Positions 52,029 to 63,752 are shown, counted from the first letter of the stretch. The stretch: DNA of 64,000 nt from Polynucleobacter nymphae (GCF_018882155.1 NZ_JACVPA010000002.1:186001-250000), one strand, 5' to 3'. The notes: a model not told the origin generated them from the sequence alone. Made by a program: numbers and translations.

Positions 52029-53279
52029 ATGACTAAACCATTAGACGGTATTCGTATTATTGACTTCACCCACGTACAAGCAGGTCCTGCATGCACTCAA
52101 TTATTGGGATTTTATGGAGCTGACGTGATTAAGGTTGAGCGTCCAGGTTCTGGCGACGTTACTCGTAGTCAATTACGTGATATCCCAGGCGCCGATGCTT
52201 TGTACTTCACGATGCTTAACGGTAACAAGCGTTCCTTGACGCTCGACACTAAGACTCAAGAAGGCAAGGAAGTATTAGAAAAGATGATCAAAGTTTCCGA
52301 TGTAATGGTTGAGAACTTTGGACCTGGCGCTTTAGATCGTATGGGCTTCTCTTGGAAGCGCATTCAAGAACTCAATCCAAAAATGATCTTGGCATCAGTA
52401 AAAGGCTTTAGCGATGGCCACTCATATGAAGACTTAAAAGTGTATGAGAACGTTGCTCAGTGTGCTGGTGGTGCTGCTTCTACTACTGGTTTCTGGGATG
52501 GCCCTCCTACAGTTTCTGCAGCAGCTTTGGGCGACTCTAATACTGGTATGCATTTAGCAATTGGTATTCTGACCGCCTTGATGCAACGTCAAAAAACTGG
52601 CAAAGGTCAAAAAGTTTCTTGCTCAATGCAAGATGCTGTATTGAACTTATGCCGTGTGAAGTTGCGCGATCAACAGCGTTTGGACAAAATCGGTTACTTA
52701 GAAGAGTATCCACAGTACCCACACGGTTCCTTTACTGACGTAGTTCCACGCGGCGGTAACGCTGGTGGTGGCGGTCAGCCAGGTTGGGTGTTGAAGTGTA
52801 AGGGCTGGGAAACTGATCCAAACGCTTACATCTATTTCACGATTCAAGGTCACGCATGGGAGCCTATTACAACTGCTTTGGGTAAACCAGAGTGGGCAAC
52901 AGATCCAGCCTATATGACTGCTGAAGCTCGTCAAGACAAGATTTTTGATATCTTCGCAGTCATTGAAGATTGGCTTAAGGATAAGACTAAGTATGAAGCT
53001 GTGGATATCCTCCGCAAGTTTGATATTCCATGTGCTCCAGTTCTCTCCATGAAAGAATTAGCTAACTCGCCTGATTTGCGTAAGAGCGGCTCAATCGTTG
53101 AGGTTGATCACAAAGTACGTGGTAAGTATTTGACTATTGGTAGCCCAATTAAGTTCTCTGATTTGGAAGTGGAAGTGAAACCATCTCCTGTATTGGGTGA
53201 GCACACTGATGAAGTGTTGGCTGACCTTGGCTACAGTGCTGATGACATCGCTAAATTGCACACAGCTAAAGCAGTTTAA
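52029..53279 (+). CDS. frc: Formyl-CoA:oxalate CoA-transferase, copy 1
   Basis: A 416-residue class III CoA-transferase that moves CoA from formyl-CoA to oxalate. Catalytic Asp169 lies in A-L-G-D-S-N-T-G, Gln17 in H-V-Q-A-G, and the flexible glycine loop [10 protein letters not shown] is complete. Residue 48 is Gln, as I recall for E. coli YfdW, where the Oxalobacter enzyme has Trp. AAGGAG precedes the ATG. Together with Oxc it makes the catalytic cycle of oxalate to formate and CO2. A strong terminator follows at 53308. Confidence 0.95.
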   Translation: MTKPLDGIRIIDFTHVQAGPACTQLLGFYGADVIKVERPGSGDVTRSQLRDIPGADALYFTMLNGNKRSLTLDTKTQEGKEVLEKMIKVSDVMVENFGPGALDRMGFSWKRIQELNPKMILASVKGFSDGHSYEDLKVYENVAQCAGGAASTTGFWDGPPTVSAAALGDSNTGMHLAIGILTALMQRQKTGKGQKVSCSMQDAVLNLCRVKLRDQQRLDKIGYLEEYPQYPHGSFTDVVPRGGNAGGGGQPGWVLKCKGWETDPNAYIYFTIQGHAWEPITTALGKPEWATDPAYMTAEARQDKIFDIFAVIEDWLKDKTKYEAVDILRKFDIPCAPVLSMKELANSPDLRKSGSIVEVDHKVRGKYLTIGSPIKFSDLEVEVKPSPVLGEHTDEVLADLGYSADDIAKLHTAKAV

Positions 53280-53307
53280 TAGCGAGCATTCATCGCTGAT
53301 ATTTGGA

Positions 53308-53333
53308 AGGCGCTCCTGCGGGGCGCCTTTTTT
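53308..53333 (+). terminator. Rho-independent terminator after frc copy 1
   Basis: AGGCGCTCC and GGGGCGCCT form a nine-pair stem (one G-U) around a TGC loop, followed by six T. It ends the oxc-frc transcript before the PAS gene. Confidence 0.85.
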
Positions 53334-53387
53334 ATTTTTCAGAGAGAAAAGAAAAATGACACACGCAAACTACTATAGACTGAGATT

Positions 53388-53810
53388 ATGATTACCAATA
53401 TTGATTTAAGCCAATTAGTAGAGTGCATCGGAGACGCGATCATCGTTGTCGATGCCCATGAAAAAATTGTGCTGTGGAATCCTGCTGCTACTCGTATCTT
53501 TGGTTACTCAGAAGAAGAGGCTTTGGGCAATACTTTGGATTTGATTGTTCCAGAGCGCCAACGTCATCGGCACAACGAAGGCTGCCGCAAGTCCATGGAA
53601 ACAGGGATCACTCGCTATGGCTCATCATTATTAAAGGTGCCGGCTCTCCATAAGAGTGGCAGCATGCTTTCCATAGCGTTTACGGTTGGCATGCTGTTTG
53701 ATGAGAATCACAAAGTTAATGGCATCGTGGCATTGATTCGGGATGAGACTGAGCGCTATGCCCAGGAGAAGACTCTCAAGCAGCGTATCTCTGACCTTGA
53801 AAGCCGCTAG
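53388..53810 (+). CDS. Single PAS-domain protein within the oxalate cluster
   Basis: A 140-residue cytoplasmic protein that is one PAS domain (residues about 8-125: G-D-A-I-I-V-V-D, L-W-N-P-A-A-T-R-I-F-G-Y-S-E-E-E-A-L-G) plus a short charged helix at the C-terminus (E-K-T-L-K-Q-R-I-S-D-L-E). No kinase, cyclase or DNA-binding output is attached. His62 in P-E-R-Q-R-H-R-H falls where FixL has its heme-ligating His, though this His is also common in non-heme PAS domains. Its place between two frc genes suggests a sensing role for oxalate or redox state, perhaps through a coiled-coil partner (inference). Confidence 0.8.
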   Translation: MITNIDLSQLVECIGDAIIVVDAHEKIVLWNPAATRIFGYSEEEALGNTLDLIVPERQRHRHNEGCRKSMETGITRYGSSLLKVPALHKSGSMLSIAFTVGMLFDENHKVNGIVALIRDETERYAQEKTLKQRISDLESR

Positions 53811-53957
53811 CTTTAGCCTCATATAGCTCTTAGGAAGCGCTAATTGAAGGCCTAAGTAGATCTATGCCCAAAAATCGGGCAAGTGCTATTTAAGCTGATT
53901 GCCCACTGGTAGAATTGTCGAAATTTCAAAATTCTCATTTTTATTAGGACTTAAGCC

Positions 53958-55205
53958 ATGGCAAAAGCACTAGACGGGGTCAAAATCCTCGACTTTACTC
54001 ACGTTCAATCTGGACCAACCTGCACGCAGTTACTCGCTTGGTTTGGGGCAGATGTGATCAAGGTGGAAAAATCTGGCGAGGGAGATGCAACACGTGGTCA
54101 ACTGCGTGACATTCCAGATGCAGATAGCTTGTATTTTACGATGCTCAACCACAATAAGCGATCGATCACCGTTAATACTAAAACTCTCAAGGGTAAAGAA
54201 ATTCTGGAACGCTTGATTAAAGAGTGTGACGTCTTAGTTGAAAACTTTGCACCGGGTGCACTAGATCGTATGGGATTTTCTTGGGAACGTATTCAAGAAC
54301 TCAATCCAATGATGATTATGGCTTCTGTCAAAGGTTTTGGTCCTGGTCCTTATGAAGATTGCAAAGTGTATGAGAACGTAGCGCAATGTGCTGGCGGATC
54401 TGCATCAACCACTGGTTTTGATGATGGTCCTCCGATGGTGACCAGTGCGCAAATTGGTGATAGCGGTACTGGCTTGCATTTAGCCCTCGGTATTGTGACT
54501 GCGCTGTATCAACGAACCCACTCTGGCCGCGGCCAAAAAGTATTGGCAGCCATGCAAGATGCGGTATTAAATTTATGTCGCGTGAAGTTGCGTGATCAGC
54601 AGCGTCTCGATCGCGTTGGCATCATGCAAGAGTATCCACAGTTTCCAAATGGTAAGTTCGGCGAGGCCGTGCCTCGAGCTGGTAATGCCTCTGGCGGCGG
54701 TCAGCCAGGCTGGATTGTGAAATGTAAAGGCTGGGAAACTGATCCAAACTCCTATATTTACGTGGTAGTTCAAGCCCCTGTATGGGAAGCCATTTGCAAA
54801 GTGATTGGTCGTGAAGACTGGATTACTGACGCTCGTTTTTCATCACCAATGGCGCGCTTACCCCATTTAATGGAGATCTTTGGCGAGATCGAAAAATGGA
54901 CAATGACGATGAGCAAGTTTGAGGTCATGGACATCTTGAATCAGTTCGATGTTCCATGTGGCCCGATTCTATCCATGAAAGAAATTGCTGAAGAGCCTTC
55001 ATTGCGTGCTACCGGTACCGTTGTCGAAGTAGATCACCCAATTCGTGGAAAGTATCTTACTGTTGGCAACCCAATTAAGATGTCCGATAGCCCAACTGAA
55101 GTGACGCGTTCACCACTCTTAGGTGAGCATACTAATGAAATTTTGAGTGAGTTGGGTTATACCAATGAAGAGTTAAAGACCTTACATCACGATAAGGTCA
55201 TCTAA
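53958..55205 (+). CDS. frc: Formyl-CoA:oxalate CoA-transferase-like protein, copy 2
   Basis: A 415-residue paralogue of copy 1 (very similar over the whole length). The catalytic Asp is residue 168 because of a one-residue deletion near 130 (G-F-G-P-G-P-Y instead of G-F-S-D-G-H-S-Y). Gln17 and Gln48 are kept; the glycine loop reads A-S-G-G-G-Q-P instead of A-G-G-G-G-Q-P. Those changes lie in the active-site lid, so substrate or kinetics may differ. It is followed one base later by a formyltransferase gene, so the two are probably translated together. Confidence 0.9.
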   Translation: MAKALDGVKILDFTHVQSGPTCTQLLAWFGADVIKVEKSGEGDATRGQLRDIPDADSLYFTMLNHNKRSITVNTKTLKGKEILERLIKECDVLVENFAPGALDRMGFSWERIQELNPMMIMASVKGFGPGPYEDCKVYENVAQCAGGSASTTGFDDGPPMVTSAQIGDSGTGLHLALGIVTALYQRTHSGRGQKVLAAMQDAVLNLCRVKLRDQQRLDRVGIMQEYPQFPNGKFGEAVPRAGNASGGGQPGWIVKCKGWETDPNSYIYVVVQAPVWEAICKVIGREDWITDARFSSPMARLPHLMEIFGEIEKWTMTMSKFEVMDILNQFDVPCGPILSMKEIAEEPSLRATGTVVEVDHPIRGKYLTVGNPIKMSDSPTEVTRSPLLGEHTNEILSELGYTNEELKTLHHDKVI

Positions 55206-55206
55206 G

Positions 55207-56139
55207 ATGCGAGTTGCGTTGATTGGGAGTGCGGATTTTGGTAAAGCTGCTTTAGAGGCTTTTTTAGATCGGGGCGACGAAGTGGTTGCTGTTTTTTGTC
55301 CACCCGATAATCCCAAGTCAAGTAAACCTGAGGTACTGAAAGAAGCAGCGCTTGCAAGAGGTCTAAACCTTTTACAGTTTGCCTCTTTGAAAGGTCCTGA
55401 GGCTGCTCAGGCCATGATCGATAGTCATGCTGATATCTGTGCGATGGCCTATGTGCTGCAATTTGTTCCGCAAGAGCTCTGCAAGATTCCAAAGCACGGC
55501 ACGATTCAGTATCACCCATCCTTGCTACCAAAATATCGTGGCCCAAGCGCAATCAATTGGGCAATTGCATTGGGAGAAGACAAGATAGGCTTAACGATCT
55601 TCCGTCCATCAGATGGTTTAGATGAGGGTGCAGTGATTTTGCAAAAAGAAGTAGTAATTGGCCCTAATGACACCTTAGGCAAAATTTACTTCGATCACTT
55701 ATTTCCAATTGGCGTGAAAGCATTACTAGAGGCAGCTGATCTAGTAGTAGCGGGCAAGCATCAAGAAATTGTGCAAGATGAATCACAGGCAAACTACGAA
55801 GGTTGGTTTGGTGTTGACGCTGCGCAGATTCATTGGGCAACCCACATTACTCAAATCTACAGCCTAATCCGAGCTTGTAACCCAGCTCCTGGAGCTTGGA
55901 CGAAGTTTGGGGAGCAAAAGGTCCAGATCTACGATTGCCACAAACATGTCGCTGCTACCTTTGGCGCTGTTAGAGGTAAGCCAGGTGAAATCACGCAAAT
56001 CACTTTAGATTCATTCTTCGTGGCTTGCCATGGTGGACAGATTGAAGTCCTCAAGGCCAAGGGTGCCGCAGGCAAAGTGAGTGGAGCTGACTTGGCTAAA
56101 GAATTGAGCGTAGAGGTGGGGCAGTTCTTTACCCTGTAA
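55207..56139 (+). CDS. Formyltransferase resembling the hydrolase domain of 10-formyltetrahydrofolate dehydrogenase
   Basis: A 310-residue protein with a Rossmann-type formyltransferase domain (residues 1-205) and a C-terminal OB-fold domain (about 210-305). H-P-S-L-L-P-K-Y-R-G (His103) and D-G-L-D-E-G (Asp139) have the same 36-residue spacing as the catalytic His106/Asp142 of the formyl-THF hydrolase half of ALDH1L1 (from memory). The flanking I-x-Y-H-P-S-L-L-P and S-A-I-N-W follow that protein more closely than methionyl-tRNA formyltransferase. It sits one base after frc copy 2. It may free formate from 10-formyl-THF, or move a formyl group between formyl-CoA and THF (inference). Methionyl-tRNA formyltransferase is the less likely alternative. 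Confidence 0.85.
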   Translation: MRVALIGSADFGKAALEAFLDRGDEVVAVFCPPDNPKSSKPEVLKEAALARGLNLLQFASLKGPEAAQAMIDSHADICAMAYVLQFVPQELCKIPKHGTIQYHPSLLPKYRGPSAINWAIALGEDKIGLTIFRPSDGLDEGAVILQKEVVIGPNDTLGKIYFDHLFPIGVKALLEAADLVVAGKHQEIVQDESQANYEGWFGVDAAQIHWATHITQIYSLIRACNPAPGAWTKFGEQKVQIYDCHKHVAATFGAVRGKPGEITQITLDSFFVACHGGQIEVLKAKGAAGKVSGADLAKELSVEVGQFFTL

Positions 56140-56154
56140 GAATGATCTAAGAGA

Positions 56155-57870
<1,716 letters not shown>

Positions 57871-57878
<8 letters not shown>

Positions 57879-58059
57879 TCGAATAAACGTAAGCGCGTTG
57901 TTTTAATTTGGCAGCTTTAGCACGGCGCTGATCTTCAGCGCTTAATGGCTCTTTATCCCACAACAGCGCCCGACCAGCTTGTTGGTCTGCCTCGAGCTGT
58001 GGCTTCTCGGACTTGAGTTCACTTAAGAACTGGGTAAATTCAGATTGATATCTTGCCAT
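57871..58059 (-). CDS. DUF3460-family small protein
   Basis: A 62-residue protein of unknown function found in Burkholderiales before scpA/panC. The family opening M-A-R-Y-Q-S-E-F-T-Q-F-L and G-R-A-L-L-W-D-K are present. AGGA about 8 bases before ATG 58059 supports this start over an upstream TTG. Highly charged and helical, no membrane segment. Confidence 0.85.
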
Positions 58060-58163
58060 GGTATTTCCTAAAATACTCAATAAATTCAACAACTTATAGT
58101 GTTTAATTCCAAAAGTCGTCAGGGGACTACACCCGTCATTATAGGTGCTTTTTAGGGCTATTT

Positions 58164-59834
58164 TTACAAGTTTGCAGCTAGCAAAGCTTCAATTTGAGGA
58201 GCTTCTACCCGGGTCATTAGATGCTTATAAGCCTTGATCGGATGCTTACTAGAAAGCGGTGCATTGATATCGCTCCAAGATTGAGAAGGGATGGAGAGGA
58301 ACTCTTCTACACCTTCAGCAACTTGTGGAATAACTGGTTTGAGATAGAGGCTGAGCATGCGGAAAGCCTCTAAGGTAATGCTGCAAACTCGCTGTAAGTC
58401 GGTCTCACGAGCGGGGTCTTTAGCAATTTCCCAAGGTTTGTTTTCATCAACAAAGCCATTGATCTTGTCAGCCAAGTCCATGATGGTGCGCAAAGCTTTT
58501 GCATATTCACGTGCTTCATAAAGCGTTGCAATTTTTTCACTAGCACTAGCAATCTCTTTGAGCAATGGATGATTCATTGCTTCATCAGATACAACACCAC
58601 CAAAACGCTTTACTAAAAATCCTGCGCTACGACTCGCAATATTGATGTACTTACCTAATAAATCACTATTCACCCGCGCGACAAAGTCTTGTAGATTTAA
58701 ATCTAAATCTTCCATACTGTCATTGAGTTTGGTTGCGAAGTAATAGCGGAACCACTCAGGATTAAAGCCACACTCAATCACGCTGTTAGCAGAGATCAAA
58801 GTGCCGCGTGACTTACTCATCTTTTCACCATCAACCGTTAAGAAACCATGAGCAAATACATTGGTTGGTGTGCGATAGCCTGCAAATTTCAGAGTAGCGG
58901 GCCAGAAAAGAGTATGGAAATATAAAATATCTTTGCCAATGAAATGGTATTGCTCAGTGGTTGTATCGGGTTTGACCCACTCATCAAAGTTCAAGCCTTT
59001 AGCCTGGCAATAATTGAGGAAGCTGGCATAGTAGCCAATTGGGGCATCAAGCCAGACGTAGAAGTATTTGCCTGGCGCATCGGGGATCTCAAAACCAAAA
59101 TAGGGGGCATCGCGAGAAATATCCCAGTCGCTCAGCTTACTTTCGCCTGGTTGGCCAACCCACTCCTTCATCTTATTGCGTGCTTCGGGCTGTAATGGCG
59201 TTTTAACTTGAGTCCACTCGCGTAAGAAGGTTTCGCAACGAGGGTCAGATAACTTAAAGAAGTAGTGATCAGAGATTTTTTTGATCGGTGTGGCACCACT
59301 CACTACTGAAACAGGATTCTTCAGATCAGTAGGCGAGTAGGTAGCACCGCATTTTTCACAGTTGTCACCATATTGATCTTTGGCACCACATTTAGGGCAT
59401 TCGCCTTTAATAAAGCGATCCGGCAAGAACATTTCTTTGATGGGGTCGTAAGCTTGTTCGATAGCACGCTTTTCAATCAGGCCAGCATCCCGTAATTTCA
59501 GATAGATGCTTTGAGCAAGTTTTTCATTCTCAGGACTATCGGTGGTGTAGTAGTTGTCAAATGAAATCAGAAAGTTATCAAAGTCGCGCTTATGCTCTTT
59601 CCAAACATTGGCGATTAACTCCTTTGGAGTAATTCCTTCTTTTTCTGCACGCAACATGATTGGAGTGCCGTGGGTATCATCGGCACCAACGTAATGAACC
59701 TCATGGCCACGCATCCGTTGAAAGCGCACCCAAATATCAGTCTGCACATATTCCACCAAATGGCCAATATGGATCTGACCATTGGCATACGGTAAGGCAG
59801 AGGTGACTAGAAGGCGACGCTGGGAGCTACTCAT
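58164..59834 (-). CDS. metG: Methionyl-tRNA synthetase (short form)
   Basis: A 556-residue class I synthetase. H-I-G-H (His22-His25), a zinc knuckle with C-P-K-C...C-E-K-C (about residues 145-165) and K-M-S-K-S-R-G (about 340) are present, followed by the helical anticodon-binding domain. The C-terminal Trbp111-like dimerisation domain of E. coli MetG (677 residues) is absent, which is common in short-form enzymes. The two zinc pairs identify a two-knuckle type subunit. Confidence 0.96.
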   Translation of the reverse strand: MSSSQRRLLVTSALPYANGQIHIGHLVEYVQTDIWVRFQRMRGHEVHYVGADDTHGTPIMLRAEKEGITPKELIANVWKEHKRDFDNFLISFDNYYTTDSPENEKLAQSIYLKLRDAGLIEKRAIEQAYDPIKEMFLPDRFIKGECPKCGAKDQYGDNCEKCGATYSPTDLKNPVSVVSGATPIKKISDHYFFKLSDPRCETFLREWTQVKTPLQPEARNKMKEWVGQPGESKLSDWDISRDAPYFGFEIPDAPGKYFYVWLDAPIGYYASFLNYCQAKGLNFDEWVKPDTTTEQYHFIGKDILYFHTLFWPATLKFAGYRTPTNVFAHGFLTVDGEKMSKSRGTLISANSVIECGFNPEWFRYYFATKLNDSMEDLDLNLQDFVARVNSDLLGKYINIASRSAGFLVKRFGGVVSDEAMNHPLLKEIASASEKIATLYEAREYAKALRTIMDLADKINGFVDENKPWEIAKDPARETDLQRVCSITLEAFRMLSLYLKPVIPQVAEGVEEFLSIPSQSWSDINAPLSSKHPIKAYKHLMTRVEAPQIEALLAANL

Positions 59835-59967
59835 GTAATACGGACTTAAATAAGAAGGTTAAATTAGGGGTAATACGTAATTATGCAAGCTTGTGCAGTG
59901 ATTTTAGTCTGCGGTTAAAGTAAAGACCGCGAAGTCTTCAATTTTTCCTTGATTCAGAAAGTATTTC

Positions 59968-60807
59968 ATGGTCGTAAAGCCCAATATTCAGATGTCTAGC
60001 GCCTCCGTGCCTTTGGTGCACGAGGTCGAGGTATTGGATGAGGCGGGTAGGAAGAAGTTAACCCATATCCCCGGGGAGCGCTCATTAACTATTTATTTGG
60101 ATAAGCGCGAGGTTGTGACTTTAATGACCCTAGGTAGCGCTCCTGAAGCCTTGGTACTAGGTTATTTGCGTAATCAGCGTTTAGTGGAGTCTCCGGACGA
60201 TATCGAGAGTATTCAGGTTGATTGGGAGACTGATTCTGCTGCCGTCAAGACTCGTCGCAGCACAGTGGATATTGATGCTTTGACGAGTAAGCGGGTCGTC
60301 ACCACTGGCTGCGGTCAGGGCACTATGTTTGGTGGCTTGATGGAGGAGATATCTGCAATTGCGCTTCCAGATGGGCCTAAGCTTACTCAAGAGGCAATCG
60401 TCGCCTTAATTGATGCCATACGCGTTCATGATTCAATTTATAAGAGGTCTGGCTCGGTTCATGCCTGTGCTGTATTCGAGAGGGTGGGCGATGATGGGGT
60501 GAAGCTTCTCCACTTTATTGAAGATGTGGGACGTCATAACGCAGTGGATTCAATTTCTGGCTTGATGTGGTTGGCCAATAAATCCGGAAAGGATTTGATC
60601 TTCTTTACTACCGGGCGCCTCACTTCAGAGATGGTAATTAAGGGAGCTCAGATGGGCGTCCCTTTCCTCCTAACCCGCTCGGGAGTGACTCTTATGGGTC
60701 TAGAGCTGGCCCGTAAAACTAACCTCACCATCCTATCTCGTTGCTCCGGCAAACACTTTGAGATCTATAACGCCCCTGAGCGAGTCATTTTTACCAAAAA
60801 CAGCTAA
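59968..60807 (+). CDS. fdhD: Formate dehydrogenase accessory sulfurtransferase FdhD
   Basis: A 279-residue sulfur carrier that transfers sulfur from IscS to the molybdenum cofactor of formate dehydrogenase. Y-L-R-N-Q-R-L, the V-H-A-C-A segment, E-D-V-G-R-H-N-A-V-D and T-S-R/T-T-G-R-L-T-S-E-M are conserved. At the active loop only one Cys is present (Cys115 in T-T-G-C-G-Q-G), while many relatives have C-x-x-C. No formate dehydrogenase is in the window, but the nearby oxalate cluster makes formate, which fits the need. Confidence 0.9.
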   Translation: MVVKPNIQMSSASVPLVHEVEVLDEAGRKKLTHIPGERSLTIYLDKREVVTLMTLGSAPEALVLGYLRNQRLVESPDDIESIQVDWETDSAAVKTRRSTVDIDALTSKRVVTTGCGQGTMFGGLMEEISAIALPDGPKLTQEAIVALIDAIRVHDSIYKRSGSVHACAVFERVGDDGVKLLHFIEDVGRHNAVDSISGLMWLANKSGKDLIFFTTGRLTSEMVIKGAQMGVPFLLTRSGVTLMGLELARKTNLTILSRCSGKHFEIYNAPERVIFTKNS

Positions 60808-60857
60808 TTTTTAGCACTCAGAACTCGATAAATGGTCGGTAAGGGCTACGAAGGTTT

Positions 60858-60863
60858 TACAAT
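60858..60863 (+). promoter_or_regulatory. -10-like hexamer placing the start of transcription on the dcd ATG
   Basis: TACAAT at 60858-60863; seven bases on is 60870, the A of the dcd ATG. The only AAGG is about 16 bases upstream of the ATG, too far to be a ribosome site. Possible leaderless promoter. Confidence 0.3.
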
Positions 60864-60869
60864 TCGGCC

Positions 60870-61436
60870 ATGACTATTAAATCTGACCACTGGATCCGCC
60901 GCATGGGCGAACAAGGCATGATCAGCCCGTTCGAGCCTGGACAAATTCGCCAAGACGCTGCTGGCAACAAAATCGTGAGCTATGGCACCTCAAGCTATGG
61001 CTACGATATTCGTTGCGCAGACGAGTTCAAGATCTTCACGAACATCAACAGCACCATTGTTGATCCGAAGAATTTCGACGAGCAATCTTTTGTGGATTTC
61101 AGAGGTGACGTTTGTATCATCCCACCAAATTCATTTGCTTTAGCAAGAACCGTTGAGTATTTTAAGATTCCACGCAGCGTATTAACTATTTGCGTTGGCA
61201 AAAGTACCTATGCCCGTTGCGGCATTATTGTGAATGTCACCCCATTTGAGCCTGAGTGGGAAGGCTATGTCACTTTAGAGTTTTCTAACACCACACCATT
61301 ACCTGCAAAGATTTATGCCGGCGAAGGATGCGCGCAAGTTCTCTTTTTTGAGAGTGATGAGATTTGCGGCACATCTTATAAAGACCGCGGTGGTAAGTAT
61401 CAAGGTCAGCAGGGCGTGACCCTGCCTAAGACTTAA
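60870..61436 (+). CDS. dcd: dCTP deaminase
   Basis: A 188-residue homotrimeric enzyme making dUTP from dCTP. The conserved [17 protein letters not shown] and [12 protein letters not shown] (catalytic Glu) segments are intact, as is the C-terminal [11 protein letters not shown]. Usual length (E. coli 193). Stands alone after fdhD. Confidence 0.97.
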   Translation: MTIKSDHWIRRMGEQGMISPFEPGQIRQDAAGNKIVSYGTSSYGYDIRCADEFKIFTNINSTIVDPKNFDEQSFVDFRGDVCIIPPNSFALARTVEYFKIPRSVLTICVGKSTYARCGIIVNVTPFEPEWEGYVTLEFSNTTPLPAKIYAGEGCAQVLFFESDEICGTSYKDRGGKYQGQQGVTLPKT

Positions 61437-61446
61437 TTTTTCCTCT

Positions 61447-61460
61447 ACTCAAATTTGAGT
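61447..61460. promoter_or_regulatory. 14-base palindrome upstream of the decarboxylase gene
   Basis: ACTCAAATTTGAGT is a perfect palindrome, followed at once by another, TTCGCGAA (61460-61467). It lies 22 bases before the decarboxylase ATG and 11 bases after the dcd stop. It has no T run, so an operator is more likely than a terminator. Confidence 0.35.
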
Positions 61461-61481
61461 TCGCGAACCTAAAGGGCAGCC

Positions 61482-63749
61482 ATGAAATTTCGTTTCCCAA
61501 TCATCATTATTGATGAGGACTTTCGCTCCGAAAATATTTCTGGTTCGGGTATTCGCGATCTTGCGGAAGCCATTGAACAAGAGGGTATGGAGGTTATTGG
61601 CTTAACTAGCTATGGTGACCTAACCTCTTTTGCACAACAAGCTTCCCGCGCATCTACTTTTATCGTTTCGATTGACGATGAAGAGTTTGACTCTGATTCT
61701 GAAGACCATGATCTTCCTGCCTTAAATAATTTGCGCGCCTTCATTACCGAAGTACGTAAGCGTAACGAAGATATTCCAATCTTCTTATATGGCGAAACTC
61801 GCACTTCACGTCATATGCCTAATGACATCTTGCGTGAATTGCATGGTTTCATTCATATGAATGAAGATACGCCAGAGTTTGTAGCGCGCCATATTATTCG
61901 CGAAGCCAAGGTTTATCTTGATTCATTGGCACCTCCATTCTTCCGTGCGCTGACGAACTACGCTTCTGAAGGTTCTTATTCTTGGCATTGCCCAGGGCAC
62001 TCTGGTGGTGTTGCTTTCTTAAAGAGCCCAGTAGGCCGCATGTTTCATCAATTCTTTGGCGAGAACATGTTGCGCGCTGACGTTTGTAATGCTGTGGAAG
62101 AGTTGGGCCAACTGTTAGACCACACTGGCCCAGTACTTCAGAGTGAGCGTAATGCTGCCCGCATCTTTAGTGCAGACCATTTGTTTTTCGTAACTAATGG
62201 CACTTCTACATCAAACAAAATTGTTTGGCACTCTACTGTAGCCCCTGGTGACGTAGTGCTGGTAGACCGTAATTGCCATAAGTCTGTGATTCATTCGATT
62301 ACCATGATGGGCGCGATTCCTATCTTCTTAATGCCAACCCGTAATCATCTTGGCATTATTGGGCCAATTCCGAAAGAAGAGTTTGAATGGTCCAACATTA
62401 AGAAGAAAATTGATGCTAACCCGTTCATCAAGAATAAGAATGTTGTACCCCGCGTCATGACGCTGACCCAGAGTACCTACGATGGCATTATCTATAACGT
62501 CGAAATGATCAAAGAGATGCTTGATGGCAAGGTTGACTCTTTGCACTTTGACGAAGCCTGGTTGCCGCATGCCACCTTCCATCCTTTCTATAAAGATATG
62601 CATGCGATTGGGTCTGATCGTAAGCGTACTAAGAAGAGTTTGATGTTTGCGACTCAATCTACTCATAAGCTATTAGCTGGTTTGTCACAAGCTTCGCAAG
62701 TATTGGTGCAGGATGCTGAAGAGACCAAGCTTGATCGTGATTGCTTCAATGAAGCCTATCTCATGCACACCTCTACTAGCCCACAGTACGCCATTATTGC
62801 TTCCTGTGACGTTTCTGCTGCCATGATGGAGTCGCCTGGTGGCACTACCTTGGTAGAAGAATCGATTGCTGAAGCTATGGACTTCCGTCGCGCCATGCGT
62901 GAGGTAGATGAAAAGTTTGGTTCAGATTGGTGGTTTAAGGTTTGGGGACCCGATCACTTGGCAGAAGAAGGTATTGGTGAGCGCTCTGATTGGATACTAG
63001 AGCCCAATGCAAGCTGGCATGACTTTGGTAAGTTGGCTAAAGACTTCAATATGCTTGATCCGATCAAGGCAACGGTAGTTACGCCAGGACTAGATATCGA
63101 GGGCAACTTTGGCTCCACGGGTATCCCTGCCAGTATTGTGACCAAGTATCTTGCTGAACATGGTGTGATCGTTGAGAAGTGCGGCCTATATTCCTTCTTC
63201 ATTATGTTTACCATCGGCATTACTAAGGGGCGCTGGAATACCTTAGTGACAGAATTGCAGCAGTTCAAGGATCACTTCGATAAGAACGCACCTTTATGGA
63301 AAGTACTTCCTGAGTTTGTGGCTAAGCACCCACGCTATGAGCGCGTTGGGCTCAAAGATATTTGTCAGCAGATTCATGAGTTCTATAAAGGCCGTGATGT
63401 AGCACGCATGACGACCGAGATGTATACCTCAGACATGGTACCTGCGATGATGCCTTCAGAGGCTTGGGCCAAGATGGCACATAAAGAAGTCGACCGCGTG
63501 CCGCTTGATCAGTTAGAAGGGCGCGTAACGGCCATGCTAGTAACGCCATACCCACCAGGTATTCCGCTCTTGATTCCAGGCGAGCGCTTTAATAAACGGA
63601 TTGTGGACTATCTGTACTTCGCAAGAGACTTTAATGAAAAGTTCCCTGGCTTTGAGACTGATATTCATGGTCTAGTTAAGGCTGATCTAGATGGTCATAG
63701 TGAATACTATGTTGATTGCGTCAGGCAAGAGCGCGATATCACGCTTTAA
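61482..63749 (+). CDS. Orn/Lys/Arg decarboxylase (fold type I, AdiA-like length)
   Basis: A 755-residue PLP decarboxylase. An N-terminal response-regulator-like wing domain (residues about 1-135), the PLP domain with A-P/C-P-G-H-S-G-G, D-E-A-W and the cofactor Lys396 in S-T-H-K-L-L-A-G-L-S-Q-A-S, and a C-terminal domain with P-Y-P-P-G-I-P are all present. Length is close to E. coli AdiA (about 755) rather than LdcC (713), but sequence alone does not separate arginine from lysine or ornithine. It may serve polyamine synthesis or acid resistance. GGGCAG precedes the ATG weakly. Confidence 0.88.
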   Translation: MKFRFPIIIIDEDFRSENISGSGIRDLAEAIEQEGMEVIGLTSYGDLTSFAQQASRASTFIVSIDDEEFDSDSEDHDLPALNNLRAFITEVRKRNEDIPIFLYGETRTSRHMPNDILRELHGFIHMNEDTPEFVARHIIREAKVYLDSLAPPFFRALTNYASEGSYSWHCPGHSGGVAFLKSPVGRMFHQFFGENMLRADVCNAVEELGQLLDHTGPVLQSERNAARIFSADHLFFVTNGTSTSNKIVWHSTVAPGDVVLVDRNCHKSVIHSITMMGAIPIFLMPTRNHLGIIGPIPKEEFEWSNIKKKIDANPFIKNKNVVPRVMTLTQSTYDGIIYNVEMIKEMLDGKVDSLHFDEAWLPHATFHPFYKDMHAIGSDRKRTKKSLMFATQSTHKLLAGLSQASQVLVQDAEETKLDRDCFNEAYLMHTSTSPQYAIIASCDVSAAMMESPGGTTLVEESIAEAMDFRRAMREVDEKFGSDWWFKVWGPDHLAEEGIGERSDWILEPNASWHDFGKLAKDFNMLDPIKATVVTPGLDIEGNFGSTGIPASIVTKYLAEHGVIVEKCGLYSFFIMFTIGITKGRWNTLVTELQQFKDHFDKNAPLWKVLPEFVAKHPRYERVGLKDICQQIHEFYKGRDVARMTTEMYTSDMVPAMMPSEAWAKMAHKEVDRVPLDQLEGRVTAMLVTPYPPGIPLLIPGERFNKRIVDYLYFARDFNEKFPGFETDIHGLVKADLDGHSEYYVDCVRQERDITL

Positions 63750-63752
63750 GTT

